55,003 bases of DNA, from positions 1 to 55,003 of the IMG/VR virus record IMGVR_UViG_3300049489_001135; one strand, 5' to 3'. Position numbers and translations under genes: made by a program. Positions within the stretch are counted from its first letter, which is position 1; the number at the start of each line of letters is the position of its first letter. The stretch is from a virus. Below, in pieces: positions 46,987 to 54,579 of this stretch. Below the pieces are notes generated by a model, which had not been told where the DNA came from, did no database searches, and saw only the letters and a list, made by a program, of their open reading frames with translations.

Positions 46987-48849
46987 CTATTCTGGTAATA
47001 TAGGCTGAACTGGCGTGGCTTGTTCAGCGTTTGGTCCGGCTAGGTTAGCTGGCACCAAGTATTGTTCTTCTTGCCCGACTTGAGGCAATGCCGGTGCGTT
47101 TGGCTGTGCACTGGCAGTTGCAGCTTTTTGCAACAATGCTGCGGCATCTTCAATCCATCTGCGAAACAGTTCTAATTTTTCATCTGGTGCACCTTGACTG
47201 CGGTACATAAGATAAGCTTGTTGCATTTTTGTAATGCCCATTTGCAAGTTTTGATAAGGCTCGGGAGTTTGATAATTTCCTTCATCAATAATCATTTCAA
47301 TGGAGCGCTCAATGTCTTCAACGCCTGCGTTGTTAAAATTATAATACTGTTGCAAATCAGGGAAATTAAGCAATTTCATGCCGTCTTCTTTGCCAATAAA
47401 TCCTGCAGCAAGTAATTCTTGTATGTCCTGTAATCGGCCAGCAGGCGTGCTTGAAAGACTAGACGTTGGAAATACTTGCATAATATATTGGTCATCTTCC
47501 ATGCTTACATCTTTCCACTTTATTGTTCGTAAAAAGTGGTTGTCTTTAGCACGGATTTTATAATCTGGGTCATCTTCAGCAAGGTCTTTTACTAAGTCAA
47601 TCATGATTTTAGCAGCGAGCATGAATGTTTGCTCATAGCGCTTAGCAACTTCCATAAAACGTTCAGATTCTATGTCGTTAAATTCGCGCAAAGCTTTGCC
47701 AGAATCAAGGCCAGAAGGCTTTTGCGCATTAGCTGCTAATTGAGAAACACCAGCAATCTCATAGGCGCGTGCATATAATCTGTCTAAATGGTTAAAAAGT
47801 TCTGGAGGAATATTTGCCAGTGGTCCATGAGTAGGCGGTTGGCCAACATACTTTACAATACCGCCAATTTTATTATTCAAGTGCGCCGAAACAATGTTTG
47901 AAGAAGCTTCTACAAAGATTTTAGGCACAGAAACTAGGTGCATGCTTACTTGTATTGTACGAAGTATTTTATTAATTTCAAGCTGTAGGCCAGTCAATTG
48001 TTCAGCAAGCCCTTGTCCCCAAAATCCTAAAGGCCGTTCGCACCAACGGTGTAGCACGAAAGGAAAATAATCTTTATTATACTCTTCTTCAAATAATGTA
48101 GCAGTTTCTATGCAGATAGTATGTCTACCGTCTTTAGCTTTTTTACCGCTTGGTAAATGCCAGGATTCTACAACAAGTACCATGTTTGATTTTTTATCAT
48201 AAGTATTAGAAGCCCAACTTGAGCTACTTTCAGAGCCTAGTGCGCTGATTTGTTCTGCAAATTTTGGAAAAGCAGATTTTAGCACGTCTACATTAATAAA
48301 CTTTTTCTGGTGCATGCTGCGTGGCTCGCCATAAATACTTTCTGAATCGTCAACAACTAGCTCGCCAATAAAAATGCGCTCGGCTTTTACTTCACCGTCT
48401 TGCTTGTATATTTTAATAGCCCCGGTGCCATTAATGCAGCTATCTTTAAAAGCTTGGGCAGATTTTGCATAATATTTACATGCGTCAAATTGGCCTTCAA
48501 TAAATTGGGTCAATTTCATTGCACGGCGCTGCATAGTAAAATCGCCACCATCAGTCAAGAAAGATGGTTTAGGCATGTTTTTGGTAATTTTTGAAGTAAC
48601 GGTATCAACCATGCTCTGTATAATATTCCAAGTTACACGTTGCTGGCCAAGGTCAGTGCTTTCTGTGCGTAAGGTATTATAGGTGCGCAAAGCATACGGC
48701 TCTAAATTGCCATATAATCGCATATTACGATAGTTAGAAGAATCTATGTAGGATTGGTCGGCATCTAGCCGCTTTACAATAGCAAATACGGAGGCTGCAA
48801 TATCTGCTTTATCTTGTCTCCACCAATAGTAATCTTTGTTTTGGTACAT
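46987..48849 (-). CDS. Portal protein
   Basis: The 620-aa protein has podovirus portal features: DYYWWRQDKADIAASVFAIV, WNIIQSMVDTVTSKITKNMP, the RWCERPLGFWGQGLAEQLTG stem-loop region, GVSQLAANAQKPSGLDSGKA and a C-terminal coiled region, in positions typical of the family. It forms the dodecameric ring at the head vertex and docks terminase. It lies downstream of terminase and upstream of scaffold. Confidence 0.85.
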   Translation of the reverse strand: MYQNKDYYWWRQDKADIAASVFAIVKRLDADQSYIDSSNYRNMRLYGNLEPYALRTYNTLRTESTDLGQQRVTWNIIQSMVDTVTSKITKNMPKPSFLTDGGDFTMQRRAMKLTQFIEGQFDACKYYAKSAQAFKDSCINGTGAIKIYKQDGEVKAERIFIGELVVDDSESIYGEPRSMHQKKFINVDVLKSAFPKFAEQISALGSESSSSWASNTYDKKSNMVLVVESWHLPSGKKAKDGRHTICIETATLFEEEYNKDYFPFVLHRWCERPLGFWGQGLAEQLTGLQLEINKILRTIQVSMHLVSVPKIFVEASSNIVSAHLNNKIGGIVKYVGQPPTHGPLANIPPELFNHLDRLYARAYEIAGVSQLAANAQKPSGLDSGKALREFNDIESERFMEVAKRYEQTFMLAAKIMIDLVKDLAEDDPDYKIRAKDNHFLRTIKWKDVSMEDDQYIMQVFPTSSLSSTPAGRLQDIQELLAAGFIGKEDGMKLLNFPDLQQYYNFNNAGVEDIERSIEMIIDEGNYQTPEPYQNLQMGITKMQQAYLMYRSQGAPDEKLELFRRWIEDAAALLQKAATASAQPNAPALPQVGQEEQYLVPANLAGPNAEQATPVQPILPE

Positions 48850-48857
48850 TTATAAGC

Positions 48858-49151
48858 CTAAAATGTGGACAGGTATAAGTCTGGGTCTTCGTCGGAAAAC
48901 GGCAGAGTGTCTGTCATAGTTAGAGAGGTGTCCTTGGCTTCATTACCCAGTGTTGGCGAATTCGGTACATTATTGCTATTAGTTAGCACGGTTTCGCCGT
49001 TTTGTATCTTATTGGCGTACAATTGTACTAATTCGTAATCAGATAATTCTATTTCTATGTCAGCGATTTTAATGCGTTTTAGGCCATTTTCTTTAGCAAT
49101 TTGAATAACTTCTGTCAGTATTTCTAGGTTGTCCTGCACGCGTGACTCCAT
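48858..49151 (-). CDS. Small protein, 97 aa
   Basis: The product begins MESRVQDNLEILTEVIQIAK and is acidic, with a helical front and a disordered C-terminus (DTLPFSDEDPDLYLSTF). It lies between terminase and portal genes with short gaps on both sides. Function unknown; head-assembly help is a plausible role. Confidence 0.55.
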   Translation of the reverse strand: MESRVQDNLEILTEVIQIAKENGLKRIKIADIEIELSDYELVQLYANKIQNGETVLTNSNNVPNSPTLGNEAKDTSLTMTDTLPFSDEDPDLYLSTF

Positions 49152-49172
49152 ATGATATAGTTATATGTTATA

Positions 49173-50621
49173 TTAAAATTCATCATCTGTTACGCCAATA
49201 TCGTCAAAATCAGCTACATCGGTAAATTCTGACATGCCAGATTTTCGTTGTTCAAACTTTTCCATTTCTTTTTGCTCTAACATGTCCATGTACTTATCAG
49301 TATTTATTGCTATTTTTTCTGCAGGAGATTGCTTAAAGTAGTGGCGACATTCACGCCAAGCGTATAGCACGGAATCTCCAACGTCGGTATGGTAAACGTC
49401 CGAAATTTTTGGCCGGGCTGGGTCATCGTAGTTCCATTGCACGAGATTACAATCTTCAGCAAAGCGACTGTTTGGCATTGCTTTAAATTTACCGCTGCGT
49501 AAATCATCGTTTAGCATGGCAATAAACTCAAATTTTCTAGCCTTGTCTGCGGCATCAATTGGCAACTGATGCCGGATACGTATCTCTTCTTGAATTTTTT
49601 TACCCAGTGCTCCAGCATCCATTACCATTTTTACTGGCTTATACTTGCTCTGTAATGCCTTAATTTGTGTAACTAAACCAGTAATGTCCTGCTTAGTGGT
49701 AATCAATTCTTCTACCAAGTAAACTTCGCCGGTAAAGTGGCTGTAACCTAGCACGGCTATGGCATCTGCGTCCTTATAGCCAATATCTATGCCAAATATG
49801 TAGGTAAGATTTTCTGGTATGCTAAAGGTAGTGTTTAGCACCGCGTCAAATTTAAAAACAAGACTGTCTAAATCTTTAATCCATTGGCCAAAATATTCTC
49901 GCTGAATACTTGCATCATTTGTAGTCAAACCACGGCGTGCTGCTAGTTCCTTGATAATATCCAGCGGTTCTTTGCCAGATTTAAGCTTAATATGCGGATT
50001 TTGTTGCATGGTCCAGTGATGATGGCTCCACTCAGGATTGTGTGATGCATCATAGAAATATCCGGCAGGAATTGGGCCAGGTGTGCCAATAAGTATTAGC
50101 TCACCATAGTAATCGGTTAAAGCAGGCTCAATAATGTCCTCAACTAGGTCTTTAATATAAGCACGGAAGGCTTGGGATTCATCTATATACACCTTGCGAA
50201 ATGAAAGTCCACGAAATTTTTCGGCTTCGCCTGCATCTTTAGCACCAGATACGTAGATAATGTTACCATTTGGCATGTGCAGTGATAAATCTGAGTTATC
50301 AGGATGCCCTTGCAAAGCATATTCTTTATTTATCTTTAAAATTTCTCGCCAAATAATACGTTTAGCATTTATTCGACTAAGTGTGATATAGGCTACATCA
50401 CCTTTTTTAGTCATGGCCGTGTTCATTAAATCTGCAGCACATGCTAGTGTTTTTCCGCTTCTGCGGGAGCAAACTGCAGTTTTAAATCTAGCTGGGTCAT
50501 TAATGAATGCAATTTGCTTGTCAAAACAGAAATCTTCAATAGTAAAGCTACGAGCCAAGGACTTAGCCTTAGCTCGCTTTGCAATTTCCTGCTTTAAAAT
50601 ATCAGACCTAATGCGACTCAA
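49173..50621 (-). CDS. terL: Terminase large subunit
   Basis: The 482-aa protein has Walker A CSRRSGKTLA (Lys57), Walker B KVYIDES (Asp147, Glu148), motif C GELILIGTPGP, and an RNase H-like nuclease with GIDIGYKDADAIAVLG (about 273-288), VMDAGALG and a C-terminal HTDVGDSVLYAW. It packages DNA into the head and cuts concatemers. The start is TTG at 50621 behind CGGGGAACAT. The nuclease acidic residues all appear present. Confidence 0.9.
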   Translation of the reverse strand: MSRIRSDILKQEIAKRAKAKSLARSFTIEDFCFDKQIAFINDPARFKTAVCSRRSGKTLACAADLMNTAMTKKGDVAYITLSRINAKRIIWREILKINKEYALQGHPDNSDLSLHMPNGNIIYVSGAKDAGEAEKFRGLSFRKVYIDESQAFRAYIKDLVEDIIEPALTDYYGELILIGTPGPIPAGYFYDASHNPEWSHHHWTMQQNPHIKLKSGKEPLDIIKELAARRGLTTNDASIQREYFGQWIKDLDSLVFKFDAVLNTTFSIPENLTYIFGIDIGYKDADAIAVLGYSHFTGEVYLVEELITTKQDITGLVTQIKALQSKYKPVKMVMDAGALGKKIQEEIRIRHQLPIDAADKARKFEFIAMLNDDLRSGKFKAMPNSRFAEDCNLVQWNYDDPARPKISDVYHTDVGDSVLYAWRECRHYFKQSPAEKIAINTDKYMDMLEQKEMEKFEQRKSGMSEFTDVADFDDIGVTDDEF

Positions 50622-50650
50622 ATGTTCCCCGATTTTAGTTGCTACAAAAA

Positions 50651-50929
50651 CTAGCGAACAGAATCACCAGGATTTCTGTCTTTAATTTTACCACGGTTTA
50701 ATTCACTACCAACAGCCTCTATAGGCCGTGCATAAGCAATATTGGTGCAAAATACAATAATTTCATCTTTTTCGGTCTTTACCTTAACAGCATTCATTTC
50801 TGGATAATATTCTAGTTCTAAACCTTGTAGTCCCAGTTCCTTAGATTCAGTAAAGAACTGATGATTTTTATTTTGAAATACTACATACTGATAAGTGTGA
50901 ATAGCCTTTAATTTAATTGTTTTAGACAT
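50651..50929 (-). CDS. Small protein, 92 aa
   Basis: The product begins MSKTIKLKAIHTYQYVVFQN and is mainly beta-strand-rich, ending in a charged tail. It lies between the periplasmic ClpP-like and terminase genes. No family recognised. Confidence 0.5.
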   Translation of the reverse strand: MSKTIKLKAIHTYQYVVFQNKNHQFFTESKELGLQGLELEYYPEMNAVKVKTEKDEIIVFCTNIAYARPIEAVGSELNRGKIKDRNPGDSVR

Positions 50930-50932
50930 GAT

Positions 50933-51679
50933 TTACTCCGATTTCTTGCCGATAGAAGGCAGTTTATATTGAACTCTTGCATCACTAACACCAACTGGAG
51001 CCCGAAATAGTGGGCAGCCAGAAAACTTAAATGTAATAGCACCAAACATTGATTGCATGGATACGGTATTCATTTTCATAATAAGCTCTTGAGAGCAAAC
51101 AATGTCTACAATGTTATCGGCAGCCCGAAAGCGAATAGAATCTTCTGCGTCCAACCATAATTCTTTGCTTACCAAACCTTTATAGTCAGATAATTGCATT
51201 TGCATACGCTTAGCATTTGCCACTTCAAGGCTAAGTACTCGGCGTTTTACATAATACAGTGTTGTCTCAAGAGAACCTACTTCTACAGTGCCTTCAAGGC
51301 CAGCATACGCTTGGTGAAACATTAAAGTGCCGTTTTCTGTAACAAGACGCCTGCCTGGTAATTGTTCTACTATTGCAGAAGCCATGCTGGCTGCAAAAAT
51401 GCTGACAGTATGTAAATTAGGAATTAATTTAGCAAATTGAATAAACATAAAGCCTGCTTCAATAGAGCCGCCCGGAGAATCTAGCACCAAATACAGTGGA
51501 TAGTTTTTTGTGCCGCGTTTTAGCACCAGTTTAGCAAGTTCAAGCTGCGCAGTTATAGCACTACGCCCAGAAACTTCGCCACGATACACAACAGTATTAT
51601 TGCTGTTTAATTGTACTTGTTCTGTAGCAGCAAAACTACTCAGCGGCAACAGCAGGGCTAGTGTTAGTAACATTTTCAT
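50933..51679 (-). CDS. Periplasmic ClpP-like serine protease
   Basis: The protein begins with a signal peptide (MKMLLTLALLLPLSSFAATE, cleavage near 17-18) and continues as a ClpP-fold with a complete triad: VSIFAASMAS (Ser98), TLMFHQAYAG (His122) and SKELWLDAED (Asp177). DSPGGSIEAGFMFIQ is the usual ClpP strand. It is predicted to act in the periplasm, where ClpP normally is not found. It lies directly after a second, cytoplasmic ClpP-fold gene. It may process an envelope or virion protein; target unknown. Confidence 0.65.
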   Translation of the reverse strand: MKMLLTLALLLPLSSFAATEQVQLNSNNTVVYRGEVSGRSAITAQLELAKLVLKRGTKNYPLYLVLDSPGGSIEAGFMFIQFAKLIPNLHTVSIFAASMASAIVEQLPGRRLVTENGTLMFHQAYAGLEGTVEVGSLETTLYYVKRRVLSLEVANAKRMQMQLSDYKGLVSKELWLDAEDSIRFRAADNIVDIVCSQELIMKMNTVSMQSMFGAITFKFSGCPLFRAPVGVSDARVQYKLPSIGKKSE

Positions 51680-51848
51680 TTGTATTCCTATTCTGGCCGT
51701 TAAGCCGGTTAATTTCTTCTACTAAAACTTTTTTCTCAATCAATAGGCCGCCTATGGCCCGAATTAAATCATTTTTGCTCATACTTTTTAAGTTCTTTTT
51801 AACTTCTGAAAAGTATTGTTGCATTTGTTTTGCATCTTGTTCGGTCAC
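51636..51848 (-). CDS. Small coiled-coil protein, 70 aa
   Basis: The protein begins MTEQDAKQMQQYFSEVKKNL and is predicted coiled coil (KKNLKSMSKNDLIRAIGGLL, IEKKVLVEEINRL). It lies between the two ClpP-fold genes and overlaps the second by 44 bases, so it could be an adaptor or partner of one of them; that is inferred from position. Confidence 0.45.
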   Translation of the reverse strand: MTEQDAKQMQQYFSEVKKNLKSMSKNDLIRAIGGLLIEKKVLVEEINRLNGQNRNTNENVTNTSPAVAAE

Positions 51849-51856
51849 GTAGTCTC

Positions 51857-52333
51857 CTATATTAGTTCGGTTGCTAAATTAAGTTTAAGTGCTTCTTCAG
51901 GCGATAAGTAAGTTTCGGCAGCATGTAATTTAAGCCAGGTTTTAGCATCGGTTCCAGTGTATTCTTGTAATAGTTCGCACCAAAACTCTTCGCTTTTTTC
52001 CATGTCTTTTGCAAATTTTCTTATTTCAGTACTTTTTCCTTTAGTTTTATCAGAACTTTCATGAACGAGCATAACCGCCGCTTTAGAAAGTCTGCGCACA
52101 TTGCCAGCAGCAAATACAATAACAGCCGTAGAATGTACAGCACCAAAACCATACGTATGAACATCCCTTCCAGATGCCTTAATAAAGCCTGCAATTGCGC
52201 GACCAACATGCTCATCTCCACCGTCCGAGTTTATAATAACATTAATAGGACTTTCAGTTTGTTTAGTAAATTTTTTTACAAAATATTGAAACATTGCATC
52301 GTCAATGTTACCAGAAATGATAATATTACTCAT
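51857..52333 (-). CDS. Cytoplasmic ClpP-fold protein
   Basis: With the ATG at 52333 (AAAGG site, overlap with the GNAT-like gene by 8 bases) the protein is 158 aa. It contains VIINSDGGDEHVGRAIAGFI, GAVHSTAVIVFAAG (Ser68) and MLVHESSD (His91); the third residue of the triad appears to be Glu instead of Asp in AAETYLSPEEA. ClpP-fold proteins near phage terminase or portal genes are often prohead proteases. No signal peptide is visible, so it differs in location from its neighbour. Confidence 0.6.
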   Translation of the reverse strand: MSNIIISGNIDDAMFQYFVKKFTKQTESPINVIINSDGGDEHVGRAIAGFIKASGRDVHTYGFGAVHSTAVIVFAAGNVRRLSKAAVMLVHESSDKTKGKSTEIRKFAKDMEKSEEFWCELLQEYTGTDAKTWLKLHAAETYLSPEEALKLNLATELI

Positions 52334-52805
52334 CTTGAACCTTTGGCTTGCTAAGTTCATACGCATAATAGCTTAGATATGGGTTATATACCATTTTGTA
52401 CTTTTTCTCTAGTGGCTCACTGGTGAATGTTCTGTGCGTGTAAAATAATGGTGTTTCTTTGGTAATACTTAATGCTTCAAGTAGCATTTTGGCGACACCA
52501 AATTTTCGGTAAATTTCTTTTACATATATAAAGTGAATTACTGGCACGTCTTCTACAGATTCGTGAGCAATGTAGCCATAAATTTGAGAAATGTCTTGGG
52601 CGTTGCAGGCAATAATAATTTCGGCCTGCTTACAAAGACCCTCTAGCACTTTGTGATGTTGTGCAAAATAAACTGGGTTATCACAGCCGCGAGTATTTTG
52701 ACTATGTCTATAGCAGCGAAGCCAAGAATTAAATACAAAGGGAACGTCTACTTCAGTGGCGGGTCGAAGTCTTACTTGATTCTTCAGGTCCGTTTTTTCG
52801 CTCAT
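52326..52805 (-). CDS. GNAT-like acetyltransferase, 159 aa
   Basis: The protein has the GNAT pattern: RLRPATEVDVPFVFNSWLRC, EVDVPFVFN, IACNAQDISQIYGYIAHESV and VKEIYRKFGVAKMLLEAL, where the basic FGVAKML loop would bind acetyl-CoA. It begins behind AAAAAGGAGCAAAG. Phage GNAT proteins can modify host or virion components; the substrate is not known. It is the second GNAT in the late region. Confidence 0.6.
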   Translation of the reverse strand: MSEKTDLKNQVRLRPATEVDVPFVFNSWLRCYRHSQNTRGCDNPVYFAQHHKVLEGLCKQAEIIIACNAQDISQIYGYIAHESVEDVPVIHFIYVKEIYRKFGVAKMLLEALSITKETPLFYTHRTFTSEPLEKKYKMVYNPYLSYYAYELSKPKVQDE

Positions 52806-53022
52806 CTTTGCTCCTTTTTGCGTCCCAGTATGTGCTGATTTCTACAACTAGTACAGCACCTTCAAATTCTGGGTCTGGTTTTACAATCACGTTATATGGC
52901 AAACTAAGTCTTTTGGCAATGCTTCGATTTTCTACTACAGTTTCTACTAGCATATAGTCTAGTAAGGCATGTACTTCGTGGGCACTGTCTAAATTAATTG
53001 TTGCCTTTTTCGGCTTGGACAT
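52753..53022 (-). CDS. Small protein, 89 aa
   Basis: The product begins MSKPKKATINLDSAHEVHAL and contains a beta-rich centre (YNVIVKPDPEFEGAVLVVEI) and a charged tail. It overlaps the preceding gene and the GNAT-like gene. Function unknown. Confidence 0.5.
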   Translation of the reverse strand: MSKPKKATINLDSAHEVHALLDYMLVETVVENRSIAKRLSLPYNVIVKPDPEFEGAVLVVEISTYWDAKRSKDERKNGPEESSKTSTRH

Positions 53023-53206
53023 TTGCAGCCTTTAGTTGGGTTTCCATTTTCTTGATTTCCGGTGCTATAGAAGCCAGCGCTTTAATTTGCGCTTCAATTT
53101 CTCTAACTTGAGAATCAATATCATTTTTTTGAGTAGTTAAAGCACCAAGTTGTACACATAAATTGGTATATTTTTGGTCAATAAGCTTTTGTGCGTCCAT
53201 TTTCAC
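52994..53206 (-). CDS. Coiled-coil protein, 70 aa
   Basis: An AAAGGAGTGAAA ribosome site precedes the ATG, about 12 bases after the predicted transcription start of the promoter at 53225-53252. The product is a single coiled coil (begins MKMDAQKLIDQKYTNLCVQL). It may be an adaptor or chaperone protein at the start of this late block. Confidence 0.55.
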   Translation of the reverse strand: MKMDAQKLIDQKYTNLCVQLGALTTQKNDIDSQVREIEAQIKALASIAPEIKKMETQLKAANVQAEKGNN

Positions 53207-53224
53207 TCCTTTAAGCCTTTTAGT

Positions 53225-53252
53225 AGCATATCAGTTGGCACGAAAATTGCAA
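53225..53252 (-). promoter_or_regulatory. Minus late promoter TTGCAA-N16-TATGCT with GTGCCA spacer
   Basis: On the minus strand TTGCAA (53247-53252) and TATGCT (53225-53230) are 16 bases apart with CGTGCCAACTGA in the spacer. It is directly upstream of the gene starting at 53206 and would head the structural operon. The reverse strand reads TGGCACGAAAATTGCA, an excellent sigma-54-like motif, but that orientation would transcribe antisense to the gene at 53295-53525. Confidence 0.6.
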
Positions 53253-53294
53253 GGTTTTTTTGCATATTTTAAAACTTTTTATAAGCCTTTGATA

Positions 53295-53525
53295 TTACAA
53301 GAATATTAGCTGAATAAAGTCTACTGGCTGCCTTAGGTCTTCAAAATACTCTCTGGCACATTGCTCCATGATTTGGCGCTCTTGTAAGCCTCGAAACTGC
53401 CTAATACCGTACTCATCAAAGTTGTAATATTTTTCACAGTTATCACTGAATATAAGCCCAAATTCTAGGCGGTTATCGCGCTCAAATGTTGCGTATACTA
53501 GCACTCTAACCGGCTCAATAATCAT
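53295..53525 (-). CDS. Small protein, 76 aa
   Basis: The product begins MIIEPVRVLVYATFERDNRL and looks beta-rich with an acidic helical C-terminus (RQIMEQCAREYFEDLRQPVD). It overlaps the preceding gene by 4 bases. Function unknown. Confidence 0.5.
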   Translation of the reverse strand: MIIEPVRVLVYATFERDNRLEFGLIFSDNCEKYYNFDEYGIRQFRGLQERQIMEQCAREYFEDLRQPVDFIQLIFL

Positions 53526-53848
53526 GGTTTTTCGGATTTTTTTTGCAGCAAAGTTTGAGCTAGCTGAGCAAGTTCTTCATCAGACAAATTGCTAAAATCA
53601 TCTGCCTTAGAACGTTCGCGGCTTTCCTTAGACAGTTCCACCAATGCTTTAATATATCCTTGCAATACGCGGGCTTCAGCCAGGCCTAAAGTATTACCGG
53701 CAGCAATAGCTTTGTTGGATTTTGCAGCAATTTGCGTAAGCTGGTTTTGTATGATTCTAAGTGCATCCCCTATTAGGGTTTCTGCCTCTGGTACTACTAG
53801 CACACTATTTGGTTTAATTACTAATCGTCGTGGAGAATCGGATGACAT
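53522..53848 (-). CDS. Terminase small-subunit-like protein, 108 aa
   Basis: The protein is helical with DALRIIQNQLTQIAAKSNKA, GYIKALVELSKESRERSKAD and a C-terminal NLSDEELAQLAQTLL. The final motif occurs in several phage small-terminase or packaging-associated proteins. It lies upstream of the terminase block in the late region. The assignment is tentative. Confidence 0.4.
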   Translation of the reverse strand: MSSDSPRRLVIKPNSVLVVPEAETLIGDALRIIQNQLTQIAAKSNKAIAAGNTLGLAEARVLQGYIKALVELSKESRERSKADDFSNLSDEELAQLAQTLLQKKSEKP

Positions 53849-53904
53849 GTCTGCTCCTAGTATGCCGAAGTGGGCATATTATTAGCAGGTGTTAGATTCT
53901 AGGC

Positions 53905-54072
53905 CTAAAAATTTTTAAAAACGTAGGCAAGTTTTCTGCGTAAAATTTGAAGCTTAGACTCTGCACGTTTTTCTTCAAAACTTACGCCAGATAGTGCAGC
54001 TTTAAAACTTTGTAAAGCCATTAAAGTTTGTTGTTTTTTAAGTTGTGAATCATTGTACGTAATTTTATCCAT
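53905..54072 (-). CDS. Small basic protein, 55 aa
   Basis: An AGGAGCAAGTC ribosome site precedes the ATG at 54072. The product begins MDKITYNDSQLKKQQTLMAL and is lysine-rich, forming a long helix (KRAESKLQILRRKLAYVFKN). It lies behind a good minus promoter at 54113-54141. Function unknown. Confidence 0.5.
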   Translation of the reverse strand: MDKITYNDSQLKKQQTLMALQSFKAALSGVSFEEKRAESKLQILRRKLAYVFKNF

Positions 54073-54112
54073 GACTTGCTCCTAAAATATACCCTAAAGT
54101 ACTTAAAATATT

Positions 54113-54141
54113 ATTATGCCCGATAATACTTAAATTGTAAA
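54113..54141 (-). promoter_or_regulatory. Minus promoter TTTACA-N17-CATAAT
   Basis: On the minus strand TTTACA (54136-54141) and CATAAT (54113-54118) are separated by 17 bases. It lies upstream of the 55-aa gene and beside the end of the gene at 54143-54436, so it could begin the late minus transcript. Confidence 0.5.
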
Positions 54142-54142
54142 T

Positions 54143-54436
54143 CTATTTGTTATTCAAAACCTCTTCGATTTGCTCGAGTATTTCTTTAATTCTATTAGCA
54201 CCGTTTTCTTTTAATCTTTTTGATTGGTGTTCTATAGGTACATTAAAATCAATAATTTCTTTAGCCCAATAGTTTTGTTGTTTTTGTGAAGTTTTAAGAG
54301 CATTCACCGCCAACTCAAGCGCCCTCGTTAGTTTGTCGAGGTCTGTGAGATTTAATGCGATTGACGTTTCGCCGTAAGCCTTGTCGTAAGAAATACGAGT
54401 CCTCACCTCAGCAATGTACGCGGTGATTGGGGTCAT
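54143..54436 (-). CDS. Unknown protein, 97 aa
   Basis: The ATG at 54436 overlaps the stop of the upstream gene by 4 bases; a longer GTG start at 54448 is less likely. The product begins MTPITAYIAEVRTRISYDKA and is helical with acidic stretches. Function unknown. The genes here and at the left edge seem to form one small block that is cut by the window ends. Confidence 0.55.
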   Translation of the reverse strand: MTPITAYIAEVRTRISYDKAYGETSIALNLTDLDKLTRALELAVNALKTSQKQQNYWAKEIIDFNVPIEHQSKRLKENGANRIKEILEQIEEVLNNK

Positions 54437-54579
54437 TTGCGTCTCCACTTATCTGAAATGAATTTCTTACGCTCTAACCAAAACAGAATTCTCTCAAGAA
54501 TAAATGCCCCTACAATAACTAATAGACTTAGCCCCACTATACCAAAAAATAAAACATCTCTAGCAGTATAGATAAACAT
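54433..54579 (-). CDS. Membrane protein, 48 aa
   Basis: The ATG at 54579 overlaps the upstream stop (TGATG) and its own stop overlaps the next ATG. The product has a membrane segment (DVLFFGIVGLSLLVIVGAFI) followed by a basic tail. It was not long enough to be an obvious gene but its overlaps support it. Function unknown. Confidence 0.5.
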   Translation of the reverse strand: MFIYTARDVLFFGIVGLSLLVIVGAFILERILFWLERKKFISDKWRRK

